Translations under genes and position numbers: made by a program | In this document: positions 7,684 through 15,732 of the stretch, piece after piece | How positions within the stretch are numbered: position 1 is the stretch's first letter | Layout: each line of letters opens with the position of its first letter | NCBI RefSeq assembly: GCF_003340345.1 | Contig: NZ_PPTQ01000001.1 | Location: 124,001-188,000 of the forward strand | Direction: 5' to 3' | Length of the DNA stretch: 64,000 nt | DNA from: Paraeggerthella hongkongensis | Lineage (GTDB): Bacteria; Actinomycetota; Coriobacteriia; Coriobacteriales; Eggerthellaceae | Notes under the pieces: model-generated | Database searches by the model: none | What the model was told of the DNA's origin: nothing | What the model saw: the letters and a program-made list of their open reading frames with translations, nothing else

Positions 7684-8538
7684 TCACCCGTACAGCTCGC
7701 CGTCCTCGCGCATACCGAACTGCCTCATCAGCCATTCGAAGAAAAGAAACACGGCGAACGTCGAAGCGATGAACACAAGCCCGTACGCCGCGGCAATGGT
7801 TCGATCGCCTCCCGAAAGGTAGGGAAACATTACCACGGCAAGCGTCCTCACCGCGCCGCCGCCGATCAGCAACGTGAGGAAGTACTGGGAAAACGACATG
7901 ATGTACGCCATGGACAGCGACGACACGATACCCGGAAGCAAGGCCGGAAGGGTCACATGCCGCACCGCCTTCAACGGAGACGCCCCCAGCGCTTTGGCCG
8001 CGTCCTCGAGCCGCGTGCCCACCGCGTCGGTCATATCCATCATGATGACGGCGGAATACGGCAGCGCAACGATGGCGTGGGCCAAAACCACCCCCGGAAC
8101 CGTTCGCGCGATGCCCGCCTTGATGAACAGCACCTGCACGCCCATGGCGAACACCGTCGTCGGTATGAGAAACGGCGTGACGAGCCCGAAGCCGAACGCC
8201 TTGCGTCCCGCCCATTCGTAGCAGCTGACGGCGCGCGCCGCCAACGCTGCGACGAGCGTGGTCAGCACTGCCGCGGCCAAGGCGATGAGCACGCTTTGGA
8301 CCATCATCGAAAGCCCCGTGTCGCGGCCCTCCGACAAAACCAGCTCCACGCCTCTTAGGGAAAACGATTGAGGCAGCAGGTGGGGCCAGGCCCAACTGTC
8401 GGCGAAGGCCCACAGGGCCACCACCGCGATGGGCAGCAAGACGATTGCCACGTGCACGGCGACGAACACCTTGGACAGCCTGCCCTGCCGCGCTGCGGAA
8501 ACTCGCTTGCTTGGCTTCGGCGCGTCGATAGACGTCAT
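7684..8538 (-). CDS. ABC importer permease 2
   Basis: The 284-residue integral membrane protein has about six hydrophobic segments and the binding-protein-dependent permease loop EDAAKALGASPLKAVRHVTLP (about residues 180-200), which docks on the ATPase. ATG at 8538-8536 stands 2 bases after the stop of permease 1, with AGGAGC as ribosome-binding site, so the two permeases are translationally linked. It is the PotC/YnjC-like half of the translocation pore. Confidence 0.92.
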   Translation of the reverse strand: MTSIDAPKPSKRVSAARQGRLSKVFVAVHVAIVLLPIAVVALWAFADSWAWPHLLPQSFSLRGVELVLSEGRDTGLSMMVQSVLIALAAAVLTTLVAALAARAVSCYEWAGRKAFGFGLVTPFLIPTTVFAMGVQVLFIKAGIARTVPGVVLAHAIVALPYSAVIMMDMTDAVGTRLEDAAKALGASPLKAVRHVTLPALLPGIVSSLSMAYIMSFSQYFLTLLIGGGAVRTLAVVMFPYLSGGDRTIAAAYGLVFIASTFAVFLFFEWLMRQFGMREDGELYG

Positions 8539-8540
8539 GC

Positions 8541-9416
8541 TCACCGCTCCTTCCGCTCGCGCTGCACGATGGCGAAGTACGCGACGGCGAGCACCGTGCA
8601 GATCAGAGCCATCACGCCGTTCAACGCCATCGCGTAGCAGCGATTGAGGATGTCGGGATCTTGGAACTCTATGTAGGCGAGCACCGGAAGCGCCTTGGGA
8701 AGCGTCGGCCCGAGCAAGAACGGAACCTCGTAGGATCCGAACGCGAATGCGAACACCACCAAAAACGCCTTCGCAACCGCACCTTTGCACAAGGGCAGGG
8801 TCACCTCGAAAAACGATCGCAACGGCCCCGCGCCCAGCGTAGACGACGCCTCGCCGAGCGACGAGCTTATGTTCATCATGATGGAAGCCGTGCAAAACGC
8901 GACGAAAGGCACTTCCTTCCACAGGTACACCGCAATGATCCCCCAGCCCGACGAAGCGCCCACCACCGAAACGACGGATCCCGGATCTTGAGCCAGGCCG
9001 AGCCAGCACATGAGCCGCGGAACGAGGCCCGAGCCCGCGAACAGGCAGATCACCGCCAAGGCAACCAGAGCGTGCATGACCATCAGCGGCAGGCGAATGC
9101 CGACCAGCCGAACGAACCGGCCCGATCGGGCTCTCGTCATGAACCCGGCCAAAGCCACGCCGCCCACGACGGCCAGCACCGAGGACACCGCCGCTAGGTA
9201 CAGGCTGTACGAAACGGAGTCCTTCAAGTCCGACCGAGCGAACACCTGCACGTAGTAATCCAAGGTGAAATCCGTGCGGCCGAGAAACGGCATGATCCCG
9301 AACCCCTGCAGCACCCCGTTCGCCACCCCGTAAAAGAAGACGGCGAGCAGCACGGCCGCGGGAAGCGCAAGCACGTACGGAACCAACCGTCTTCTTATGG
9401 TACGGGGCAGCGGCAT
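8541..9416 (-). CDS. ABC importer permease 1
   Basis: The 291-residue membrane protein has about six transmembrane segments and the permease coupling motif EASSTLGAGPLRSFFEVTLP near residue 190. I chose ATG 9416 over an upstream in-frame start at 9449, because the latter lies inside the preceding gene. It starts 5 bases after the stop of the binding-protein gene, with AGGGAAG before it. It pairs with permease 2 to form the pore. Confidence 0.92.
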   Translation of the reverse strand: MPLPRTIRRRLVPYVLALPAAVLLAVFFYGVANGVLQGFGIMPFLGRTDFTLDYYVQVFARSDLKDSVSYSLYLAAVSSVLAVVGGVALAGFMTRARSGRFVRLVGIRLPLMVMHALVALAVICLFAGSGLVPRLMCWLGLAQDPGSVVSVVGASSGWGIIAVYLWKEVPFVAFCTASIMMNISSSLGEASSTLGAGPLRSFFEVTLPLCKGAVAKAFLVVFAFAFGSYEVPFLLGPTLPKALPVLAYIEFQDPDILNRCYAMALNGVMALICTVLAVAYFAIVQRERKER

Positions 9417-9421
9417 GACGA

Positions 9422-10714
9422 CTACTTCCCTACAACCTCGTCGAGCCACAGCTGCTCGATAAGGGGAACCACCGGACCTGCGGCCTCGGCAACGCGCGCG
9501 CCCAGCAGCTCGTCCAACGCAAGCTCGCTGCCCTTCAGCTCGATTCCCTCGAAGGCCGCCCGATCTTCAGCCGGCAGCTTCTCCATGTCGAGCACGCTGA
9601 TGTTTCCCAGCTCCTTGTACTGGTCGAGCTGCATCTGCGGGCTCATGACCTCGTTGATGGCCACCAATGCCGCCGCCTTGTGGGGAGCGTTTTGCGCAAT
9701 GGCCATGAAGTTCGTGTTGCCCACGGTTCCCGTGTCCAGCAGAAACGGCTTGACGGTCTTCGGAAGGGCCCCGTTGTCGACGTCGGACTGGGGGCTTCCG
9801 TAGCCCATGCCCAAAACCAGCTCGCCGTCGGCGAACATGGACCGGACCGTTGCGGAATCCGCCGGGAACGTTGCGCCCTGGTTCCACAAGTGCGGGTTGA
9901 GCGAGCGCAGGTATTCCAGTCCGGGATCGACGATGGCCTTCACTTCTTCGGTCGTCGGGTCGGTCATGCGCGAGAGCTTTTCGAACTCGTCTTTGCCGAC
10001 GACGCCCGCAATCAGGCACTCGATGAATCCCGTTCCCGTAAAATCGCCCGGCTGAGGATACGTCACCTTGCCGGGGTTCTCTTTGCAAAACGCCGTGAAT
10101 TCCTGCAGGGTCCTCGGCGGGTTCGGATGGGAAGCCGAATCGATCCACAGATGCATCTGCGCTTTGGCGTACGGAGCCTCGAACCCTTCGGTAGGGCTGC
10201 CGAAGTCGTACGCGTTGTCGGCAGCGTCTTTGTCGCAGTACTCGTTGAAATTGGGAAGGTACTCGCAGAACGGGCCCCACAGGTACCCGTTCTTCTTCGT
10301 GGAGTAGAAGTTCTCGCCGTTGATCCAGATGAAGTCGATGGTCCCCTCGCTCACGCCTGCCTGCATCTCGCCCGAAAGCTGCGTGAGGATGTCGTTGATG
10401 TCCATGCCGACCAGGTCGAGCGTGATATCGTACCGCTCTTTCAGCCGCGGCGTTAGAACCTTCTCGATCCACGTGTTGCGAGGCTCGCTGCCGCCCCATC
10501 CGTACCAGGAAACCGTCTGGCCCTTCGCTTCTTCCAGGACCGCGTTCCAATCAGCGTAGTCGATCGAAGCTGCGGCGGCGCCCGCGTCGGATCCCCCGCC
10601 CGAAGCGCTCGAGCATCCCGCGAGCGCCCCGCCGCACGCGATCGTCAACCCCGCCGTCGCTCCCAACGCCAAGAAACGACGGCGAGAGTACATCTGCTGC
10701 GCAACCTTGTCCAT
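9422..10714 (-). CDS. ABC importer substrate-binding lipoprotein, YnjB-like
   Basis: The 430-residue product begins with a twin-arginine-like stretch, SRRRFLALGATAG, and a lipobox LAGC, so it should be exported and lipid-anchored at Cys. The mature start, WNAVLEEAKGQTVSWYGWGG, is the pattern of the YnjB group of extracellular binding proteins, whose ligand is not firmly established. ATG at 10714-10712 follows GGGGAAGGAATCGGT. It is first in a four-gene operon (binding protein, two permeases, ATPase). Its AT-rich upstream region carries an operator-like element also found at the nucleoside hydrolase and kinase genes. A nucleoside-like ligand is my inference from these neighbours. Confidence 0.9.
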   Translation of the reverse strand: MDKVAQQMYSRRRFLALGATAGLTIACGGALAGCSSASGGGSDAGAAAASIDYADWNAVLEEAKGQTVSWYGWGGSEPRNTWIEKVLTPRLKERYDITLDLVGMDINDILTQLSGEMQAGVSEGTIDFIWINGENFYSTKKNGYLWGPFCEYLPNFNEYCDKDAADNAYDFGSPTEGFEAPYAKAQMHLWIDSASHPNPPRTLQEFTAFCKENPGKVTYPQPGDFTGTGFIECLIAGVVGKDEFEKLSRMTDPTTEEVKAIVDPGLEYLRSLNPHLWNQGATFPADSATVRSMFADGELVLGMGYGSPQSDVDNGALPKTVKPFLLDTGTVGNTNFMAIAQNAPHKAAALVAINEVMSPQMQLDQYKELGNISVLDMEKLPAEDRAAFEGIELKGSELALDELLGARVAEAAGPVVPLIEQLWLDEVVGK

Positions 10715-10794
10715 ACCGATTCCTTCCCCTTGTGCCATCATGATACGATCATGAGATTCATCAACCGTACACTAGTAGTATATATCTAATAGTA

Positions 10795-10811
10795 GATCAT
10801 AGCTAGTATAT
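10795..10811 (-). promoter_or_regulatory. Shared 17-bp operator-like element, copy B
   Basis: On the minus strand this reads ATATACTAGCTATGATC and matches AWATACTAGNNNNNATC. It lies in an AT-rich island (10765-10812) 80 bases before the binding-protein start. The island also contains ACTAGTAGTATATA and a second ATGATCTACTATT on the minus strand that resembles ATGATCTAGTATT at copy A, so more than one binding site is possible. Confidence 0.5.
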
Positions 10812-10853
10812 GTGCGAACCAGATCGCTCAGCGGCGCGCATCGTGCAGCGCTC

Positions 10854-11885
10854 TTACGCGGACCGCTTCAAAAACGCCTGGCATTTCAACTGCGCGAAGA
10901 AGTCGTCCGACAGATACGCTTGAATCTTGCGAAACGTCTTGTCGTTCTTCAAAGGCCGGTTGGGATCGTGGTATTCAACCTGCGCCATAGCGCACCAGGT
11001 AACGCCCCGCAAGCACGTGAGGGTAAGGTAAGCGAAGAACCGCTCGACGAACCCTTCCGTCGGGAAGCGCCCATCCACGGAATCGATGTAAGCGCGCACG
11101 AACAGATCGCGGCGCGCATCGTCGAACACGATATCGCTGTCCCAGAACGTCGTGGTGGGAGCCACGAAGAACGCCACGTCCTGCGCGGCGTCGCCCACGA
11201 TCGGCTTTTCCCAGTCGACCACGTAGGCGAAGTCGCCCGCTTCGGGAATCAGGAAATGGGCCGCGATGCACTCGGTGTTCACGATGTGCGAGCGCATCGG
11301 GTCGCCCTCGTGCGCTTCCACCACGCGATCGCACGTTGCAAGAAGGTCCTCGATCTCGCGCGCCACGTGCGCATCGACGAACCTCGACCCGGCGTAAACC
11401 CGGTACATGCGCAGGCTCTCGTCCCTGATCTCCGCCAACGGGTTTCTCGGCCTGATCAGCGTGCATTCGTCGGGAACGGAAACGCTGTGAACGTCGGCCA
11501 GGCTTTTCGCTGCCTTCGAAAGATCGTCGTCGCGCTCGAGATCGAGCAGGCGCCCTGCGCAGAACCCGATGACTTGAACGCCCCTGTCCACGACGCTTCG
11601 GGTCTCATCGACGTAGACGGCGCTCGGCGTGCGGCCGGATACGGCAAGGGCGCGCAGGGCACCGTGCTCGTACGACGCCTGCTCCCGCAAGCCCAACTGG
11701 CTCGCATAGTTCATGCGCAGCACGTAGCGCGCGCCCGTCACCGGGTGGTCGAAGGCGAAATTCGCATTATGCTCCCCGTTTCCCAAAGGAATCGCGGCAA
11801 GCGAAGCGCCGCGAGGGATGTCCAGCGCCTCGCGCAGCGCATGCGACGCGCGAAGATAGCGGCAAGCTTCGTCCATTCCGTGCAT
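10854..11885 (-). CDS. APH/choline-kinase-fold phosphotransferase with altered catalytic loop
   Basis: The 343-residue product has the order of an aminoglycoside/choline/methylthioribose kinase: a nucleotide-binding N lobe (GNGEHNANFAF near 35-45, YVLRMNY near 54-60) and the metal-binding VVDWEKPIVGD (D224). The catalytic loop that normally reads HGDxxxxN aligns to NTECIAAH (203-210), so the catalytic Asp is Glu. The substrate is unknown; choline, thiamine and methylthioribose kinases share the fold. ATG at 11885-11883 follows AGGGGGCGCA; upstream in-frame TTG and downstream ATG are weaker choices. It is a single-gene unit upstream of the ABC operon, with its own copy of the shared operator. 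Confidence 0.82.
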   Translation of the reverse strand: MHGMDEACRYLRASHALREALDIPRGASLAAIPLGNGEHNANFAFDHPVTGARYVLRMNYASQLGLREQASYEHGALRALAVSGRTPSAVYVDETRSVVDRGVQVIGFCAGRLLDLERDDDLSKAAKSLADVHSVSVPDECTLIRPRNPLAEIRDESLRMYRVYAGSRFVDAHVAREIEDLLATCDRVVEAHEGDPMRSHIVNTECIAAHFLIPEAGDFAYVVDWEKPIVGDAAQDVAFFVAPTTTFWDSDIVFDDARRDLFVRAYIDSVDGRFPTEGFVERFFAYLTLTCLRGVTWCAMAQVEYHDPNRPLKNDKTFRKIQAYLSDDFFAQLKCQAFLKRSA

Positions 11886-12232
11886 TGCGCCCCCTAGCAA
11901 GCATGATCGGCAAGATATATATCAGACTATGTGATTTATTGGATACTGTCTAGTATTTGCATAGTTTATCTACCAAGGAGCATGGCGCTTGAGCGACAAC
12001 CGGCATACGGCAGCCGAGCAAAGCTCCTTGGCAAGAATTCATCGGATTCGTCATTGTAGCGCACTGGCCGTTGCGAAAAGACGATGATGCCCCTTGTTCG
12101 AGAATGGTAATGGTTCGGCTACCGGCAGATGACGGTTCGGCGAGCAACGAGCTTGCCCGATTATGGTGAACGAAACACCGCCGAACGATTCCCGACGGCC
12201 GCGAACCGCAACCGCCACGACGAAGGGGTCCT
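11886..12232. other. 347-base divergent intergenic region
   Basis: The left part (about 11915-11970) is an AT-rich island with the shared operator element. A 9-bp inverted repeat, CCAAGGAGC/GCTCCTTGG (11973-11981 and 12023-12031), follows. A TACAAT on the minus strand at about 12054 could be a -10 box for the kinase gene. I see no clear promoter for the P-type ATPase and no small gene. Confidence 0.5.
11942..11958 (-). promoter_or_regulatory. Shared 17-bp operator-like element, copy C
   Basis: On the minus strand this reads AAATACTAGACAGTATC and matches AWATACTAGNNNNNATC. It is 57 bases upstream of the kinase start at 11885, inside an AT-rich island. With copies A and B it defines a candidate local regulon. 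Confidence 0.5.
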
Positions 12233-14977
12233 ATGAGCAACCATCAACCACCGAAGCGCCGCGGGCAGCACAGCGCCGCTCGCATCCGCGCGCCCAAGAA
12301 CGCCGAGGAACGTCAAAACGTCGCGCAGCACGCCTGGCACGCCATGTCGCGCGAACAGGCCATCAAGGAGCTCGACACCTTCCCCGACGGCCTGTCGCCC
12401 TCCACGGCGCATGACCGGTTGGCCGAATTCGGCCCGAACGAACTCAACGCCAAGCCTCCGCGCACGTTGGCGAACATGGTACGCGAGCAGCTGTCGGACC
12501 CCATGATCCTCATCCTCTTGACCGCAGCCGCGCTTTCCGCCCTGTTGCAGGAATGGGTCGAAGCCGGAATCATCGCGGCCATCGTGGTGGTCAACGCCGT
12601 CATCGGCATCGTGCAGGAGCAGAAAGCGCAATCGTCGCTGGAGGCGCTACGCAGCCTGAGCGCGCCGGAAGCCCGCGTCATGCGCGGCGGCATCGAGACC
12701 GTCGTGCCTGCGCGCGACCTGGTGCCCGGAGACCTCGTGCTGCTCGGGGACGGCAGCATGGCCCCGGCCGACCTGCGGCTGACCAGCACGGCGGGACTGC
12801 GCATGCAAGAGGCCGCCTTAACCGGGGAATCGGTGCCAACGGACAAGAACGCCGCATCCGAAGCGCTTCCCGGAGCCCCCTTGGGAGATCGCGCCAACAT
12901 GGCCTTCGCCACGGCCATCGTCACGGCGGGGCGCGGCGAAGGCGTGGTGGTGGCGACCGGCATGAACACCGAAGTGGGGCGCATCGCCGGCATGCTCGAG
13001 GAAAGCGACGGCCTGGACACGCCCATCAAGCGCAAGCTCGCCTCCTTCGGCAAGGGCCTCACCATCGTGGGCGTGATAGCCGCGCTGGCCGTGATCGCCA
13101 TAGGCCTAGCTTACGGGCGACCGCTCGCTCCCCTATTGCTGCTGGCCGTGTCGCTGGCCATATCGGTGATACCGGAAAGCCTGCCCGCCACGGCAACCGT
13201 GACCATGGCGCTGGGGGTTCAGCGCATGGCGCAGCACGAAGCCCTGGTCAGGCGCTTGCCCGCCGTTGAAACGCTGGGCGGCGCCACCGTCATCTGCACG
13301 GACAAGACCGGCACGCTCACCGAGAACCGCATGAACGTGGTGCGCGTGGCCCTTGGGCCCGACCTTGCTCGAAAACGCCAGCTCGACCCCGAGCAAGCAC
13401 GCGAGAAGCACGCCCGCCTCTTCGAGCACCTTGCGTTCACCGCCGTGCTCTGCAACGATGCGGTGCTCTCCCCTGCGGAATCGGAAGCCGTCGGCGACAC
13501 GGTGATCGGAGACCCCACCGAAGGCGCGCTGCTCCTGCTCGCGCGCGACGGCGGCATCGATCCGGGAGAGCTGCGCGCCGCATACCCGCGCCTTGCCGAA
13601 CGCCCCTTCGATTCCGACCGCAAGCGCATGTCCACGGTGAACGACCGCGAGGGACAGGCCGTCGTGTCCGTGAAGGGCGCGCTCGATTCGATGCTGCCGC
13701 GTTGCGCCTACCTGCTTGACCAGGACGGCCCCCGTCCCCTTACCGACGAGGATCGCGAGCATGCCCTCGCGCTGGCCCAAACGCTCTCCGACGAGGCGTT
13801 GCGGGTGCTGGCCTTCGCAACCCGCGCGCTTGCGGGCGCGCCGGACGAAGACGACGACATCGAACGCGACCTGGTGCTGATCGGCATCGTGGGCATGATG
13901 GATCCGCCCCGACCGGACGTGCGGCACGCGGTCGAAACATGCCGAACCGCAGGCGTGCGCACCGTCATGATCACGGGAGACCACGCCGCCACGGCACGCG
14001 CCATCGGGCGCGACCTGGGCATCCATCGGCCGGGAGACCTCGTGGTTACGGGCGAGGAGCTCGACCGCATGGACGACGAGGCCCTTGACGAAGCGGTCAA
14101 GCACGCTTCGATATTCGCCCGCGTGTCGCCTTTGCACAAGCTGCGCATCGTGCGCGCGCTTCAGCATGGCGGCGAGGTCACCGCCATGACGGGCGACGGC
14201 GTGAACGACGCTCCCGCGCTCAAGGCCGCCGACATCGGCGTTGCCATGGGCATCACCGGAACCGACGTGGCCAAGGACGCTTCGGACATGATCCTCATGG
14301 ACGACCGCTTCACCACCATCGTCTACGCGGTGCGCGAGGGCCGTCGCGTGTTCCGCAACATCCAGAAGGTGGTAGCGTTTTTGGTCGCCGACAACGTCGC
14401 CCAGATCATCGTGCTGCTGACGGCGCTTGCCCTCAACTGGAACGCCCCGCTGACCGCCGTCATGATCCTGTGGGTGAACCTGGCAACGGCGTCGCTTCCG
14501 GCGCTGGCCCTGGGCGTAGAGCCTGCCAGCCGTCACATCATGGAGCACCCGCCCATGCGCGCGAACAACCTGCTCGACGCAAAGCTCGCGCGCCGCGTGG
14601 GGTTCCAGGGCGTGTTCATCGCCGTCTTGGCCTTGGCCGCGTTCGCTATCGGCCGCGAAGCGGGAGGGGACGCGCTCGGCTGCACCATGGCCTTCGGCAC
14701 GCTGGCCTTCTCGCAGGTGCTGCGCGCGCTCAACCAGCGCTCCACCACCGACCCCGTTTGGGACCGCGGCGAAACGCGCAACCCGCAGCTTGCCTGGGCT
14801 GTGGGCGCAAGCTTCGCCCTCATGATGATCGTGCTGCTGGTGCCGCCCGTCATCGAGGCCTTCGGCGGCACTTCCATGAACGCATGGCAGTGGGCGCTCG
14901 TCGGCGGCTTCGCCCTCCTTTCGGTCGTGCAGACCGAGATCGCGAAAGCCATCGGCCGCTGGCGCGCAAAGAGCTAA
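12233..14977 (+). CDS. P-type cation-transporting ATPase (P2, calcium-ATPase-like)
   Basis: This is a membrane ion pump energised by ATP. The 914-residue product has the cation-ATPase N domain, about ten hydrophobic segments, the actuator motif LTGES (near 197), the phosphorylation site DKTGTLT (near 357), and the hinge GDGVNDAPAL (near 653). M4 reads IPESLPA, keeping the ion-ligand Glu. M6 reads NLATASLPALALG, where calcium pumps usually have an Asp after the Thr; that ligand is Ala here. The family is firm but calcium specificity is doubtful. ATG at 12233 follows GAAGGGGTCCT. It is transcribed alone and ends convergently with the next gene, 40 bases away. Confidence 0.92.
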   Translation: MSNHQPPKRRGQHSAARIRAPKNAEERQNVAQHAWHAMSREQAIKELDTFPDGLSPSTAHDRLAEFGPNELNAKPPRTLANMVREQLSDPMILILLTAAALSALLQEWVEAGIIAAIVVVNAVIGIVQEQKAQSSLEALRSLSAPEARVMRGGIETVVPARDLVPGDLVLLGDGSMAPADLRLTSTAGLRMQEAALTGESVPTDKNAASEALPGAPLGDRANMAFATAIVTAGRGEGVVVATGMNTEVGRIAGMLEESDGLDTPIKRKLASFGKGLTIVGVIAALAVIAIGLAYGRPLAPLLLLAVSLAISVIPESLPATATVTMALGVQRMAQHEALVRRLPAVETLGGATVICTDKTGTLTENRMNVVRVALGPDLARKRQLDPEQAREKHARLFEHLAFTAVLCNDAVLSPAESEAVGDTVIGDPTEGALLLLARDGGIDPGELRAAYPRLAERPFDSDRKRMSTVNDREGQAVVSVKGALDSMLPRCAYLLDQDGPRPLTDEDREHALALAQTLSDEALRVLAFATRALAGAPDEDDDIERDLVLIGIVGMMDPPRPDVRHAVETCRTAGVRTVMITGDHAATARAIGRDLGIHRPGDLVVTGEELDRMDDEALDEAVKHASIFARVSPLHKLRIVRALQHGGEVTAMTGDGVNDAPALKAADIGVAMGITGTDVAKDASDMILMDDRFTTIVYAVREGRRVFRNIQKVVAFLVADNVAQIIVLLTALALNWNAPLTAVMILWVNLATASLPALALGVEPASRHIMEHPPMRANNLLDAKLARRVGFQGVFIAVLALAAFAIGREAGGDALGCTMAFGTLAFSQVLRALNQRSTTDPVWDRGETRNPQLAWAVGASFALMMIVLLVPPVIEAFGGTSMNAWQWALVGGFALLSVVQTEIAKAIGRWRAKS

Positions 14978-15017
14978 CCGCGCGGAGCAAGCTCGTCGAC
15001 GGCGTCCTCGCGCAACG

Positions 15018-15386
15018 CTAGATGCGCGGCCCCAGCTGCGCGCGCGTTCGGCGGACTCCCAGGACGCCGAACGCGATGCCCGCAAGGGAGCACGCGAGGA
15101 CGATCCACGGCCAGATGCCCGGCTCCACCACGCGAGGAACCACGAGCACGACCCACGGCCCCAGCATGTCCATCACGGTGCCGAGGGCGAACGAATCGGC
15201 CGCGCGCACGAGGACGATCCAGGCGAGCGAGAACGCCGCCGCGCACGAGCAGGAGGCGATCAGCAGCCCGTAGCGCGCCCTCGCGCGCACGAGCAGGGCA
15301 ACAGCGGCTGCGACCAGCAGCAACGCCATGACGATCCAGAGCACCTGGGCAATTGTGAGCAGCGTTCGGATAAGCTCGATGTTCAC
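15018..15386 (-). CDS. Small integral membrane protein, unrecognised
   Basis: The 122-residue product consists almost entirely of four predicted membrane segments with short polar loops and a basic C-terminus (RRTRAQ). I do not recognise the family. The start is GTG at 15386-15384 after GAGAGGGGGTAGGGCC, 4 bases downstream of the stop of the preceding gene. It is third and last in a tight unit with a surface SGNH hydrolase and another small membrane protein, so a role in the surface protein's function or anchoring is possible but unproven. Confidence 0.7.
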   Translation of the reverse strand: MNIELIRTLLTIAQVLWIVMALLLVAAAVALLVRARARYGLLIASCSCAAAFSLAWIVLVRAADSFALGTVMDMLGPWVVLVVPRVVEPGIWPWIVLACSLAGIAFGVLGVRRTRAQLGPRI

Positions 15387-15390
15387 GGCC

Positions 15391-15732
15391 CTACCCCCTC
15401 TCGTCCAACGCGCTCGACACGCGCTCGACCGCATCCTGGGCCCGGTCGACGATACCCGCCGCACGTTCGGCGATGCCGCGCGCTTGCTCGAGCAGATCCT
15501 CGAGCGACTGGGCGCGCTCGACCGTCAGCTGCCCCACCGCCAGCAGATCGGGCACCGAGTAGGACACCTCGCGCCCGATAAGCTCCGCCACGGGGACCCG
15601 TGCCCACGGCGGCGCCATGCCCAGCGCCACGACCAGGCACAGCGCCGCCAGCAGGCGGTCGGGCGTGAGCGCGTCGCGAACGCGGCGCAGCACTGCGCGG
15701 GCGGTGTCCGCAGCAGTCGCCGGCCTGCTCAT
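15391..15732 (-). CDS. Small membrane protein with C-terminal helix, unrecognised
   Basis: The 113-residue product has one clear membrane segment (about residues 27-42, LLAALCLVVALGMAPPW). A helical, charged C-terminal half (about 65-113) has the heptad-like look of a coiled coil. Its ATG (15732) overlaps the TGA of the SGNH hydrolase by 4 bases (ATGA), so it is translationally coupled to it. No function is assigned. Confidence 0.72.
   Translation of the reverse strand: MSRPATAADTARAVLRRVRDALTPDRLLAALCLVVALGMAPPWARVPVAELIGREVSYSVPDLLAVGQLTVERAQSLEDLLEQARGIAERAAGIVDRAQDAVERVSSALDERG

Noticed and set aside
13133-15085. Open frame of 650 codons opposite the P-type ATPase
   Set aside because: No domain, no ribosome-binding site, and fully overlapped by a well-supported gene.
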